From Planosporangium thailandense (lineage in GTDB: Bacteria; Actinomycetota; Actinomycetes; Mycobacteriales; Micromonosporaceae): a stretch of DNA of 64,000 bases. A model generated the notes under the pieces. That model was not told the DNA's origin and made no database searches. It was given only the letters and a program-made list of their open reading frames with translations. A program made the translations under genes and the position numbers. How positions within the stretch are numbered: position 1 is the first letter of the stretch; the number at the start of each line of letters is the position of its first letter. The stretch spans positions 87,221 to 151,220 of the forward strand of contig NZ_JAATVY010000018.1 in the NCBI RefSeq assembly GCF_011947195.1, given 5' to 3'. Shown piece after piece: positions 24,652-34,360 of this stretch.

Positions 24652-27024
24652 ATGCAAGTCAGCAGCGCGACCCCCCTATCAACGAGCGAACTGGACCGCA
24701 TCGACGCCTATTGGCGGGCCGCGAACTACCTGGCGGTCGGCCAGATCTATCTCATGGACAACCCGCTGCTGCGGGAGCCGCTGCGCTCCGAACACGTCAA
24801 GCCCCGACTGTTGGGCCACTGGGGCACCACCCCCGGCCTGAACTTCCTGTACGCCCACCTCAACCGGATCATCGCCGCGCGCCAGCAGGAAATGGTCTAC
24901 ATAACGGGCCCGGGGCACGGCGGCCCGGGGCTGGTCGCCAACACCTGGCTGGAGGGCTCCTACAGCGAGGTCTATCCGTCGATCGGCCAGGACGAGGCGG
25001 GGATGCGCCGGCTGTTCACGCAGTTCTCGTTCCCCGGTGGGGTGCCCAGCCATGTCGCGCCGGAGACGCCCGGCTCGATCCACGAAGGCGGCGAGCTGGG
25101 GTACTCGCTGGCCCACGCGTACGGCGCCGTCTTCGACAACCCGCACCTGGTCGCCGCGTGCGTCATCGGCGACGGCGAGGCCGAGACCGGCCCGCTGGCC
25201 ACCGCCTGGCACTCCAACAAGTTTCTGGACCCGGCCGGCGACGGGGCGGTCCTGCCGATCCTGCACCTGAACGGGTACAAGATCGCCAACCCGACGGTAC
25301 TTTCCAGGATCGGCGACGAGGAGTTGGAGGCGCTGCTGCGCGGGTACGGCTACGAGCCGTACCTGGTCGAGGGCGACGACCCGGCGGTCGTGCACCAGCG
25401 GCTGGCCGCCACTTTCGACGAGGTGTTCGACGCGATCGCCGAGATCCAGCGCCGCGCCCGGATCGCGGGTGACACCAGCCGGCCCCGCTGGCCGGTGATC
25501 GTGTTCCGGACGCCGAAGGGCTGGACCGGGCCGGCCGAGGTGGACGGGCTGCCGGTGGAGGGCACCTGGCGTGCGCACCAGGTGCCGCTGCCGGCGGCGC
25601 GGGGCGACGCCGCGCACCTGGCCCAGCTCGAGGCGTGGATGCGCTCCTACCGCCCGGAGGAGCTCTTCGACGACAGCGGAGCGCCCCGGCCCGAGATCGT
25701 GGACTGGCTGCCCGCCGGGGACCTGCGGATGGGCGCCAACCCGCACGCCAACGGCGGCCGGCTCACCCGCGACCTGGAACTGCCGGACTTCACCGGGTAC
25801 GGCGTCAAGGTTTCCGCCGCCGGCGAGACAGTGGCCGAACCGACCCGGGTGCTGGGCGCCTGGCTGCGCGACGTGGTCACCGCCAACGCTCCGTACCGCA
25901 ACTTCCGCCTGGTAGGCCCGGACGAGACCGAATCCAACCGGCTCGGAGCCGTACTCGACGTGACCGACAAGGTGTGGCGCGGCCGCATCGACGACGTCGA
26001 CGTCCACCTCGGACCGTCCGGCCGGGTCATGGAGATTCTGTCCGAGCACACCTGCCAGGGCTGGCTGGAGGGGTACCTGCTGACCGGCCGGCACGGCCTG
26101 TTCAGCTGCTACGAGGCGTTCACCCACATCGTCGACTCGATGGTCAACCAGCACGCGAAGTGGCTGAAGGTCAGCCGCGAGCTGCGCTGGCGGATGCCGA
26201 TCCCGTCGCTGAACTACCTGCTGACCTCCCACGTGTGGCGGCAGGACCACAACGGCTTCTCGCACCAGGATCCCGGCTTCATCGACCACGTCGTCAACAA
26301 GTCCGCCGACGTCATCCGGGTGTACCTGCCGCCGGACGCCAACACCCTGCTGTCGGTGGCCGACCACTGCCTGCGCAGCCGCAACTACATCAACGTCGTC
26401 GTCGCCGGCAAGCAGCCGCAGCCGACCTGGCTCGACGTCGAGGCGGCCGCCCTGCACTGCGCCCGCGGCCTGGGCATCTGGGAGTGGGCCAGTACTGACA
26501 CCGGCGACCCCGACGTCGTCCTCGCCGCCGCCGGCGACGTGCCGACTATGGAGGTCCTGGCCGCCGCCGACCTGCTCCACCAGCACCTCCCGGAGCTCAA
26601 AGTCAGGGTGGTGAACGTGGTCGACCTCATGCGCCTGCAGCCGGATACGGAGCACCCGCACGGCCTGCCCGACGCCGAGTTCGACGCGATCTTCACCACC
26701 GACCGGCCGATCGTGTTCGCCTACCACGGCTACCCGTGGCTGATCCACCGCCTGACGTACCGCCGCGCCGGCCACGACCACCTGCACGTGCGCGGGTACA
26801 AGGAGGAGGGCACCACCACGACGCCGTTCGACATGCTCGTGCGCAACGACATGGACCGTTTCCACCTGGTCATGGACGTCATCGACCGGGTGCCGGGGCT
26901 CGCCCGGCGGAGGGCCACGCTGCGCCAGCGGATGGTCGACAAGCGCGCCGAGCACCGCGAGTACATCTGCCGCACCGGCGAGGACCTGCCCGAGATCCGC
27001 GACTGGCGCTGGCCGGCGCCATGA
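24652..27024 (+). CDS. xfp: phosphoketolase (xylulose-5-P/fructose-6-P)
   Basis: A 790-residue thiamine-diphosphate enzyme that cleaves xylulose-5-P or fructose-6-P with phosphate to acetyl-phosphate. The ATG at 24652 follows AAGGAG at a good distance. Family blocks are [40 protein letters not shown] (ThDP motif), [13 protein letters not shown] and [18 protein letters not shown]. Length is normal. The stop overlaps the acetate-kinase ATG (ATGA), so acetyl-phosphate passes directly to ATP formation. Phosphoketolase shunts appear in actinomycete hypoxia/dormancy regulons. Confidence 0.97.
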   Translation: MQVSSATPLSTSELDRIDAYWRAANYLAVGQIYLMDNPLLREPLRSEHVKPRLLGHWGTTPGLNFLYAHLNRIIAARQQEMVYITGPGHGGPGLVANTWLEGSYSEVYPSIGQDEAGMRRLFTQFSFPGGVPSHVAPETPGSIHEGGELGYSLAHAYGAVFDNPHLVAACVIGDGEAETGPLATAWHSNKFLDPAGDGAVLPILHLNGYKIANPTVLSRIGDEELEALLRGYGYEPYLVEGDDPAVVHQRLAATFDEVFDAIAEIQRRARIAGDTSRPRWPVIVFRTPKGWTGPAEVDGLPVEGTWRAHQVPLPAARGDAAHLAQLEAWMRSYRPEELFDDSGAPRPEIVDWLPAGDLRMGANPHANGGRLTRDLELPDFTGYGVKVSAAGETVAEPTRVLGAWLRDVVTANAPYRNFRLVGPDETESNRLGAVLDVTDKVWRGRIDDVDVHLGPSGRVMEILSEHTCQGWLEGYLLTGRHGLFSCYEAFTHIVDSMVNQHAKWLKVSRELRWRMPIPSLNYLLTSHVWRQDHNGFSHQDPGFIDHVVNKSADVIRVYLPPDANTLLSVADHCLRSRNYINVVVAGKQPQPTWLDVEAAALHCARGLGIWEWASTDTGDPDVVLAAAGDVPTMEVLAAADLLHQHLPELKVRVVNVVDLMRLQPDTEHPHGLPDAEFDAIFTTDRPIVFAYHGYPWLIHRLTYRRAGHDHLHVRGYKEEGTTTTPFDMLVRNDMDRFHLVMDVIDRVPGLARRRATLRQRMVDKRAEHREYICRTGEDLPEIRDWRWPAP

Positions 27025-28175
27025 TCCTCGTCCTCAACAGCGGCTCGTCGTCGCTGAAGTACGCGCTGTTCGACGGCGCGGCCCGGGTGGCGGCGGGCAC
27101 GGTGGAGCGGATCGGCGAGCCGGGCTCGCCGACCCCCGACCACGAAGCGGCCATCGCACAGGTCGCCGACCAGGTCGGCCTGTCCACGCTGCCCTTGGAC
27201 GCCATCGGCCACCGCGTGGTGCACGGTGGCGCCGGCTTTCAGAAACCGACCGTCATCGACGACGACGTCGCCGCCGAGATCCGGTCGCTGATCCCGCTCG
27301 CCCCGCTGCACAACCCGGCCAACCTGCAGGGCATCGACCTGACGCGGCGGCTGCGGCCCGACGTGCCGCACGTGGCGGTGTTCGACACGGCGTTCCACGC
27401 CACCCTGCCGGCTGCCGCCTCGACCTACGCGCTGGACCGGGCGGTGAGCCGGCGGTACGGGATCCGCCGGTACGGCTTCCACGGCACGTCCTGCGCGTAC
27501 GTGTCCCGCCGGACCGCCGCCCTGCTGGCCCGGCCGATCGAGGAGCTGAACCTGATCGTGCTGCACCTCGGCAACGGAGCCAGCGCGACGGCGATCCAGA
27601 GTGGACGCAGCGTGGAGACCTCGATGGGGCTCACCCCGCTGGAGGGGCTGGCCATGGGTAGCCGCACCGGCGACATCGACCCGGCGGTGGCGTTCCTGCT
27701 CGCCCGGCAGGCCGGAATGAGCGTCGACGATCTCGACGACCTGTACCACCACCACGGCGGGCTGCGCGGCCTGTGCGGCGACAACGACATGCGCACGGTG
27801 CTGCGCCGCGCGGCCGACGGCGACGGGGACGCGCGGCTCGCGCTCGACGTGTACTGCCACCGCATCCGCAGGTACGTGGGCGCCTACTACGCGGTGCTCG
27901 GGCGCCTGGACGCCATCGCGTTCACCGCCGGCATCGGGGAGAACAGCCCCGAGGTACGGGCCCGAACACTGGCCGGGCTGCTGCGCCTGGGCATCACGGT
28001 CGACCCGGCCCGCAACGCCACCGGTCCGGCCGAACGGGTCATCTCGGCCGACGGGGCACCGGTGTCGGTCTGCGTCGTGCCGACCGACGAGGAGCGCGCC
28101 ATCGCCGAGGAGGTCGCCGCGCTGCTCAACCAATCCGCCCCGGCACCGGTGGTCTCGTCCGTCGACAAGACATGA
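27021..28175 (+). CDS. ackA: acetate kinase
   Basis: A 384-residue ASKHA-fold kinase making ATP and acetate from acetyl-phosphate. [18 protein letters not shown] is the first acetokinase signature, HRVVHGG and [11 protein letters not shown] carry active-site histidines, and FTAGIGENS closes the nucleotide site. It is coupled by a 4-base overlap to phosphoketolase. Together they give one ATP per cleaved sugar phosphate without oxygen. Confidence 0.97.
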   Translation: MILVLNSGSSSLKYALFDGAARVAAGTVERIGEPGSPTPDHEAAIAQVADQVGLSTLPLDAIGHRVVHGGAGFQKPTVIDDDVAAEIRSLIPLAPLHNPANLQGIDLTRRLRPDVPHVAVFDTAFHATLPAAASTYALDRAVSRRYGIRRYGFHGTSCAYVSRRTAALLARPIEELNLIVLHLGNGASATAIQSGRSVETSMGLTPLEGLAMGSRTGDIDPAVAFLLARQAGMSVDDLDDLYHHHGGLRGLCGDNDMRTVLRRAADGDGDARLALDVYCHRIRRYVGAYYAVLGRLDAIAFTAGIGENSPEVRARTLAGLLRLGITVDPARNATGPAERVISADGAPVSVCVVPTDEERAIAEEVAALLNQSAPAPVVSSVDKT

Positions 28176-28342
28176 CCGCCCAACGATCTCCTGGCGACTC
28201 GTCATCGAGCTGGCCGGCCGCACGCGCAATCGCCGCCCTGCCCGCCGCCGGACTCGCCCGGCGGGTCGCCGAACGGGCCGTCGTGCGTGGGCGGGACCGG
28301 AAGAGCCCGCGAATCGGGACGTCCGACTCTGCCGGGCGGTGA
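28172..28342 (+). CDS. possible small basic protein coupled to ackA
   Basis: A 56-codon frame starting at an ATG that overlaps the ackA stop (ATGA). It is Arg/Ala/Ser-rich (AALPAAGLARRVAERAVVRG) without a recognised domain. The coupling suggests translation, but the composition could also arise by chance in this GC-rich DNA. Confidence 0.3.
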   Translation: MTAQRSPGDSSSSWPAARAIAALPAAGLARRVAERAVVRGRDRKSPRIGTSDSAGR

Positions 28343-28348
28343 CCGGCC

Positions 28349-28428
28349 GGGACCAACGACACGAGCAACGGAGCCGAACGGCCGCTGCCGGGACGACCGT
28401 CGCAGTACAGCCTTGGGACAACCGATAC
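28349..28428 (+). promoter_or_regulatory. three GGGAC-N4-G motifs before the stress-protein gene
   Basis: GGGACCAACGACAC (28349), GGGACGACCGTCGC (28390) and GGGACAACCGATAC (28415) share GGGAC-N4-G, the left part of DosR boxes. They fill the 106 bases before the USP-mgtA pair, consistent with a multi-site DosR-type promoter. Confidence 0.4.
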
Positions 28429-28448
28429 ACCACAGCGGAGGGTGCGCG

Positions 28449-28715
28449 ATGGGCGAAACCAGGATTGTTGTCGGTGTCGATGGGTCGCCGGCCGGTGCGG
28501 CGGCGTTACGGTGGGCCGCGGCGCGCCTGCACCGGGAGCTGACCGACGAACTGGCCGGCTGGCGGGAGAAGTACCCGGACGTCGACGTCGACTACGACGT
28601 CGCCGTCGGCTCCCGCGGCCGGGGTGGATTCGACGGGCCGCTCCTCGGCTCGGTGGGGCCGCACCTGCTGCGCCACGCCGACTGCCCGGTCCTCATCGCG
28701 CGTACACGCTCATGA
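28449..28715 (+). CDS. shortened universal stress protein
   Basis: Only 88 residues against about 140 for one USP domain. The N-terminus IVVGVDGSPAGAAALRWAA is the normal first strand and helix, and the C-terminus GSRGRGGFDGPLLGSVG plus HADCPVLIA is the normal ATP-binding loop and last strand. About 50 middle residues are missing, with no frameshift. The ribosome site GGAGG precedes the ATG. Its stop overlaps the MgtA start (ATGA). Either a functional mini-USP or an internal-deletion relic still used to couple mgtA translation. Confidence 0.8.
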   Translation: MGETRIVVGVDGSPAGAAALRWAAARLHRELTDELAGWREKYPDVDVDYDVAVGSRGRGGFDGPLLGSVGPHLLRHADCPVLIARTRS

Positions 28716-31405
28716 CGGGGGCCGCACCGGTCGTCACCGCGCCGGCAGGACCGACTCCTACCGCCCTCGCCGGCAGCCGGCCTGCCGGCGACGTGCTGGC
28801 CGATCTCGGCAGTGGCGCCGGTGGGCTGGACGAGGCGGAGGTCGCCCGACGGCGGGAACAGGTCGGACCCAACGCGGTGCGTACCCATCGGGTCTCCGCC
28901 CTGGGCGTCCTCGGCCGGCAGCTGCGCTCGGCGCTGCTGGCACTGCTGCTGATCGCCGCGGCGGTCTCGTTCTTCGTCGGCGAACGCACCGACGCCATCG
29001 TGATCGGCGCGATCCTCGCCGTCAGCGTCATCCTCGGCTTCGCCAACGAGTACCGCGCCGAGCGCGCCGGCGCGGCGCTGCATGACCGCATCCGGCACGA
29101 CGTGGTGGTCGTGCGCGGTGGCCGGCAGCGCTCCGTTGACGTCGTCGACCTGGTACCCGGCGACGTGGTACAGGTCGCGCTCGGCATGGTGGTCCCGGCC
29201 GATCTGCGGCTGCTGGAGGTACAGCGGCTGGAGTGCGACGAGTCGGTGCTGACCGGCGAGTCCGTGTCGGTAGCCAAGCAGGTGGACCCGGTCACACCGG
29301 ACGCGCCGTTGGGTGACCTCGCCTCCTGCGCGCTGATGGGAACGATCGTGCGAGCCGGATCCGGTACCGGCGTCGTGGTGGCCACCGGCGCGGCCACGAC
29401 GTTCGGTCGCATCGCGCTGGGGTTGAGCGAACGCCACCCGGAGACCGAGTTCCAGGCCGGCCTGCGCCACTTCTCCATGCTGCTGGCGCGGGTCGCCGCC
29501 GCGCTGACCGTCTTCATCTTCGTCATCAACCTCGTGCTGCACCGGCCGATCCTCGACGCGGTGCTGTTCAGCCTCGCCATCGCCGTCGGCATCACCCCGC
29601 AGCTCCTGCCCGCGATCGTCACCACCAGTCTGGCCGCCGGCAGCCGCCGGCTGGCCGCGGCGAAGGTACTGGTCAAAAGGTTGGTGTGCGTCGAAGATCT
29701 GGGCAACGTGGAGGTGCTGTTCACCGACAAGACCGGCACTCTCACCGACGGGCGCATCAGCTACCAGCGCAGCCACCCCGTCGCCGGGCAGGCGGATCCG
29801 CTCCTGCTGGGCTTACTGGCGAACGAGGCCTCGGTGCAGGACGGTACCCCGGTCGGTGGCAACCCGCTCGACCGGGCGCTGTGGGAGGCGCCGGCGGCCA
29901 CGACCCGGCCGGTGGCAACGTACCGGCGGGTCGCGCTGCTGCCCTTCGACCACGAGCGGCGGCGTACCAGCGTGCTCGTCGACGGCCCCGACGGGAGGAT
30001 GCTGGTGGCCAAGGGCGCGCCGGAGGAGTTGCTGGCGCGCTGCGTCGAGGTGCCCGGCGACGCCCGGGCCGGTCTGGACACCGAACTGGCCGGCGGTGCC
30101 CGGGTGATCGCGGTGGCCAGCCGCCCGGTCCCCGGCCAGATCGCGCTGACCCCGGACGATGAGCGCGACCTCACGCTCGCCGGGATCCTGGTCTTCCGTG
30201 ACGCGCCCAAACCGGACGCCCGGCCGGCGCTGGAGCAGCTCGCCCGGCTCGGTGTCACGGTCAAGGTGATCACCGGCGACCACCCGGCGGTGGCCGTCCG
30301 GGTGTGCGAAGAGCTGGGCCTGCCGGTGACGGGCGTACGCACCGGCGCCGACGTCGCCGCGCTCGACGACCGTGCGCTACGCGAAGCCCTGGCCGGTACC
30401 ACCGTGTTCGCCCGGGTCGGTCCGGACGACAAGGCGCGCATCGTCCGGGCGCAGCGGGTCGCCGGCGCGGACGTCGCGTTCCTCGGCGACGGGGTCAACG
30501 ACGCGGTCGCCCTGCACGCCGCCGACGTCGGCATCTCCGTCGACTCCGCCACCGACGTGGCGAAGGACGCCGCCGACGTGCTCCTGCTGGAAAAGGACCT
30601 CGGGGTACTGGCCGGGGGCGTCACCGAGGGACGGCGCATCTTCGCCAACACCATCAAGTACGTGCTGATGGGCACCTCGAGCAACTTCGGCAACATGTTC
30701 AGCGCAGCCGGCGCCTCGGCGTTCCTGCCTTTCCTGCCCATGCTGCCGTCCCAGATCCTGCTCAACAACCTGATCTACGACCTCAGCCAGGTCGCGATCC
30801 CGGCCGACCGGGTCGACCCGGAGCAGCTCGCCCGACCGGCACACTGGGACCTGCGCGAGATCCGCCGGTTCATGCTGACGTTCGGGCCGGTCAGCTCCCT
30901 GTTCGACTTCCTGACCTTCGCGATCCTGCTCAGCGTCCTGCACGCCGGCCCGGTGGAGTTCCGCTCGGGGTGGTTCGTGGAGTCGCTGGCGACCCAGACC
31001 CTCGTGGTCTTCGTCATCCGTACCCATCGCACCCCGCCGTGGCGGAGCCGACCGTCCCGGGCGCTCGCCGGCGCCGTTGTCGCCGCCGTCGCGGCGGCCG
31101 CGCTGCTGCCGTACACGCCGCTGGCCGGCCCGCTCGGCTTCACCGCGTTGCCGCCGGTGTTCCAGCTGGTCCTGGCCGGGCTGGTGGCGGCGTACCTGGC
31201 GCTGGTCGAAGGGGTGAAGCGGATGCTGCTCACGTCGCAGGACCTGCTGCGATCGCCGGCACCGCGGACCGACCGGGCGGGCCGCCGACTCCACCGACGC
31301 GCGGCCCGCTTTACCAGCCAGCAACGAACCGCCGTCACAGCAGCGGGATCGGCGTCTCCGCCACGTCGTCGTACCGGAAGGTCAACCGGTCAACGACGCC
31401 GGTGA
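28712..31405 (+). CDS. mgtA: MgtA/MgtB-type P3B ATPase (Mg2+ importer family)
   Basis: An 897-residue P-type ATPase. VPADLRLLE and CDESVLTGESVSVAKQ form the actuator, DKTGTLTDGRISY the phosphorylation site, VITGDHPAVAVRVCEELGL and FLGDGVNDAVALHAADVGIS the P domain. GTSSNFGNMFSAAGAS and LPSQILLNNLIYDLSQ in TM6-region match Mg-ATPases. The ATG overlaps the USP stop. The last 30 residues are an Arg/Ser/Thr tail overlapping, antisense, the CBS-BON remnant, so the original stop may have been displaced. Confidence 0.93.
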   Translation: MTGAAPVVTAPAGPTPTALAGSRPAGDVLADLGSGAGGLDEAEVARRREQVGPNAVRTHRVSALGVLGRQLRSALLALLLIAAAVSFFVGERTDAIVIGAILAVSVILGFANEYRAERAGAALHDRIRHDVVVVRGGRQRSVDVVDLVPGDVVQVALGMVVPADLRLLEVQRLECDESVLTGESVSVAKQVDPVTPDAPLGDLASCALMGTIVRAGSGTGVVVATGAATTFGRIALGLSERHPETEFQAGLRHFSMLLARVAAALTVFIFVINLVLHRPILDAVLFSLAIAVGITPQLLPAIVTTSLAAGSRRLAAAKVLVKRLVCVEDLGNVEVLFTDKTGTLTDGRISYQRSHPVAGQADPLLLGLLANEASVQDGTPVGGNPLDRALWEAPAATTRPVATYRRVALLPFDHERRRTSVLVDGPDGRMLVAKGAPEELLARCVEVPGDARAGLDTELAGGARVIAVASRPVPGQIALTPDDERDLTLAGILVFRDAPKPDARPALEQLARLGVTVKVITGDHPAVAVRVCEELGLPVTGVRTGADVAALDDRALREALAGTTVFARVGPDDKARIVRAQRVAGADVAFLGDGVNDAVALHAADVGISVDSATDVAKDAADVLLLEKDLGVLAGGVTEGRRIFANTIKYVLMGTSSNFGNMFSAAGASAFLPFLPMLPSQILLNNLIYDLSQVAIPADRVDPEQLARPAHWDLREIRRFMLTFGPVSSLFDFLTFAILLSVLHAGPVEFRSGWFVESLATQTLVVFVIRTHRTPPWRSRPSRALAGAVVAAVAAAALLPYTPLAGPLGFTALPPVFQLVLAGLVAAYLALVEGVKRMLLTSQDLLRSPAPRTDRAGRRLHRRAARFTSQQRTAVTAAGSASPPRRRTGRSTGQRRR

Positions 31406-31490
31406 CGCCGTCGACGCGCTGAGCCAGTAGCGGCACCGTCTCCACCGCCGACTTGTGCTCGACTTCGCCGGTCAGTTTGCGCGGGTCGCG
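31335..31490 (-). pseudogene. BON-domain remnant of a CBS-BON protein
   Basis: On the minus strand, KLTGEVEHKSAVETVPLLAQ followed by VDGVTGVVDRLTFRYDD is the end of a BON domain, as found after paired CBS domains in actinomycete stress proteins. The N-terminal CBS part is missing. The frame opens at 31610, but those residues are unlike the family. The remnant's end overlaps the antisense 3' end of mgtA by 71 bases. Confidence 0.6.
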
Positions 31491-31622
31491 CAGCGTCCGG
31501 GACCAAAGGCCGGTTCGCAAGGGCCGTCCGGCGGCAGCGCTCGCACCGCTCCGCGTGGACGCTGAAGGTGCCCGAGCGTCGGCGTGAGGAGCCTCGCGAT
31601 GACCACACACTCAGCCGGTGCC

Positions 31623-31638
31623 GGACCCGAGAGGTCCC
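31623..31638 (+). promoter_or_regulatory. palindrome resembling a DosR-type box before the GNAT-ACS gene
   Basis: GGACCCGAGAGGTCCC is a near-palindrome (GGACC-N5-GGTCC); its complement GGGACCTCTCGGGTCC resembles the boxes at 23063 and 44089. It lies about 55 bases before the start at 31691. Confidence 0.35.
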
Positions 31639-31690
31639 GGCCGGGGTCTCCGCCCGTCGTCGCCGGGCGCGACGCGGAGGGTGACCACCG

Positions 31691-34360
31691 ATGAGTACCG
31701 GCCGGTCCGCTGTCGTCACCACCACGCCGCTGACGCAGGCCCATGACGCGCTGGCCGCCGACGGGCGGGTCGTCCGGATCCGCCCCGTCGAACCGCAGGA
31801 CGCCACGGCGCTGCGCGCGCTGTACGACAACGCGGGTGACCACAGCCTGTACCTGCGGTTCTTCACCAGCGGACGGGGACAGATCGACGCTGAGGTGCGG
31901 CGGCTGACCCGCCCGGCCGCGCCCGACCATCGGGTCGTGGTCGCGCTCGACGCGAACCGGTTGATCGGCGTCGCCTCCTACGAACGCGGCGAGGGCGAGC
32001 CCTTCGCCGACTTCGCCGTGCTCATCGCCGACGCTCACCACGGCCGGGGCATCGGCACCCTGCTGCTGGAGCATCTGGTACGCCAGGCCCGCGGAGACGG
32101 CATCCGGGAACTGGCCGGCGACATCCTGGTCGCCAACGGCACCATGCTGCGGGTCGCGCGCGACCTGACCCCGGGCATGCTCGTGCAGGAGCACGCCGGC
32201 GTGATGCGGGTGCTCATCCCCACCGCCGCCGACGACCGGGCACAGGCGTTGATCGACCTGCGCGAGCGCAGCGCCGAGCGCAAGGCCCTGCACCCGCTGC
32301 TCGCCCCGGCATCCGTCGCGGTGGTCGGCGCCAGCCGCACGCCCGGCGGGGTCGGCCACGAAGTCCTGTGCAACCTGATCGAGCACGGGTTCACCGGGCC
32401 GGTGTATCCGGTGAACCCGAACGCCGACCAGGTGGCGGGGCTCACGGCGTACCCGAGCCTCGCTGCCGTTGGCGCGCCCGTCGACCTCGCGATCATCGCG
32501 GTGCCCGCACCCGCGGTGGCAGCGGTGCTCGCTGACGCGGGCCAGGCGCGCGTGGGCGCGGCGGTGGTACTCAGCTCCGGCTTCGCCGAGGCCGGCCCGG
32601 ACGGTGCCGCCGCGCAGGCCGCACTGGTACGCGCCGCACGCTCCCACGGCATCCGGCTGGTCGGTCCGAACTGCCTGGGAGTACTGAACACCGACCCGAC
32701 AGTACGGCTGGCCGCCACGTTCGCCACGGCCGTCCCGCCCGCCGGGGGCCTGGCGATCGCGTCCCAGTCGGGTGCGGTCGGCATCGCGGTGCTCGACCAC
32801 GCCACCCGTGCCGGCATCGGCGTCTCCCAGTTCGTCTCCCTCGGCAACAAGGCTGACGTCTCCGGCAACGACCTGCTCGCCTACTGGTACGACGACCCGA
32901 CCACCCGGGCGGTCGCGTTGTACCTGGAGTCGTTCGGCAACCCGCGCAAGTTCGCCCGGATCGCCCGCGCACTCGCCCGCCGCAAGCCGGTCCTCGCCGT
33001 CAAGGGCGGGCGGAGCGTCGGTGGCCGGCGGGCCGGCACCTCGCACACCGCCGCCGCAACCGCCCCGGATGTCGCCGTCGACACCCTGTTCGCCCAGGCC
33101 GGCGTCATCCGCACCGACACCCTCGGCGAACTGCTCGACGCCGCCCGCCTTCTGGTGAGCCAGCCGCCGCCGGCCGGCAACCGCCTCGGCATCGTCGGCA
33201 ACGCCGGCGGCGTGAACGTCCTGGCCGCCGACGCCGCCGACGCGGCCGGACTCGTCGTGCCCGAGACCACCGTCGGCAACCCGGTCGACCTCGGCGCCGC
33301 CGCCACCCCGGCGGCGCTGGCCGACACCGTGGCGCGCCTGGCCGCCAGCGGTGACGTGGACGCCATCCTGGCGATCTTCGCTGCCACCCGCGCCAACGAC
33401 GTACCCGGCATGCTCGCCGCTCTCGGCACGGCGGCCGACGCCGCGCCCGACGTGCCGGTGACGGTCGTGCTGCTCGGCGTGCCCGACACCCCCAGCCACC
33501 TCGGGCAGCGGGCCACCCCGGTGTACCCCCTGCCCGAGCGGGCGGTCCGCGCCCTCGGCCACGCCGCCCGCTACGCCGCCTGGCGCCGGGAGCCGCTCGG
33601 ACGTCGGCCTGACCTGTACGACGTCGACCCCGCGCGGGCGCGCGTCCTGGTCGACCGCGCGATCGCGGCCGGCGGCGGTTGGCAGCCGCCCGGCCTGGTC
33701 ACCGATCTGCTCGCCGGCTACGGCATCCGGACCGTCGACACCGTCGTCGCCCGCGGACGCGACGACGCCGTGGCCGCCGCCACCCGCCTCGGGTACCCGG
33801 TCGTCGTCAAGGCCGCCGACCCGACGATCACCCACAAGACCGACCGCCACCTGGTACGGCTCGATCTCGCCGACTCCGGCGCCGTCCGGGACGCGTACCT
33901 GGCGATCAGGGCGACGCTCGGCGACCCGCGGGCACCGGTCGCGGTGCAGCCGATGCGCCACGGTGGCGTCGAGCTCGCCGTCGGCGTCGTCCACGACCCG
34001 CTGTTCGGCTCGCTCGTCATGCTCGGCCTCGGTGGCATCCACACCGAGCTGCTCGGCGACCGCGCCTTCCGGCTGCTGCCCGTCACCGACCTCGACGCCC
34101 GCCGGATGTGGCAGGGGTTGCGCGGCTCGCCGCTGCTGACCGGGTACCGGGGCGCGCCGGCGGTCGCCACGGCCGCGCTGGAGGACCTGCTGGCGCGGGT
34201 CGGCCGGCTCGCCGAGGACGTACCCGAGATCGCCGAGCTCGACCTCAACCCGGTCCTGGCGTTCCCCAACGAGGTGGTGGCCGTCGACGCCAAGCTCCGC
34301 CTGGCCACCGTCGGCGCCGAACCCGACCCGGACCTGCGGGCGCTGCGGGAGCCGGCGTGA
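31691..34360 (+). CDS. GNAT acetyltransferase fused to acetate-CoA ligase (ADP-forming)-like domains
   Basis: An 889-residue protein. Residues 1-190 are a GNAT domain (FADFAVLIADAHHGRGIGTL is the acetyl-CoA loop). Residues 200-660 are the CoA-binding and ligase alpha domain of NDP-forming acyl-CoA synthetases (VAVVGASRTPGGVGHEVL, SQSGAVGIAVLDHA, GTSHTAAATAP with the phospho-histidine position). The last 220 residues are the ATP-grasp beta domain (PVVVKAADPTITHKTD). It is built like Pat lysine acetyltransferases, with GNAT first as in actinomycetes. It probably acetylates metabolic enzymes such as acetyl-CoA synthetase. The stop overlaps the hypF GTG. Confidence 0.92.
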   Translation: MSTGRSAVVTTTPLTQAHDALAADGRVVRIRPVEPQDATALRALYDNAGDHSLYLRFFTSGRGQIDAEVRRLTRPAAPDHRVVVALDANRLIGVASYERGEGEPFADFAVLIADAHHGRGIGTLLLEHLVRQARGDGIRELAGDILVANGTMLRVARDLTPGMLVQEHAGVMRVLIPTAADDRAQALIDLRERSAERKALHPLLAPASVAVVGASRTPGGVGHEVLCNLIEHGFTGPVYPVNPNADQVAGLTAYPSLAAVGAPVDLAIIAVPAPAVAAVLADAGQARVGAAVVLSSGFAEAGPDGAAAQAALVRAARSHGIRLVGPNCLGVLNTDPTVRLAATFATAVPPAGGLAIASQSGAVGIAVLDHATRAGIGVSQFVSLGNKADVSGNDLLAYWYDDPTTRAVALYLESFGNPRKFARIARALARRKPVLAVKGGRSVGGRRAGTSHTAAATAPDVAVDTLFAQAGVIRTDTLGELLDAARLLVSQPPPAGNRLGIVGNAGGVNVLAADAADAAGLVVPETTVGNPVDLGAAATPAALADTVARLAASGDVDAILAIFAATRANDVPGMLAALGTAADAAPDVPVTVVLLGVPDTPSHLGQRATPVYPLPERAVRALGHAARYAAWRREPLGRRPDLYDVDPARARVLVDRAIAAGGGWQPPGLVTDLLAGYGIRTVDTVVARGRDDAVAAATRLGYPVVVKAADPTITHKTDRHLVRLDLADSGAVRDAYLAIRATLGDPRAPVAVQPMRHGGVELAVGVVHDPLFGSLVMLGLGGIHTELLGDRAFRLLPVTDLDARRMWQGLRGSPLLTGYRGAPAVATAALEDLLARVGRLAEDVPEIAELDLNPVLAFPNEVVAVDAKLRLATVGAEPDPDLRALREPA

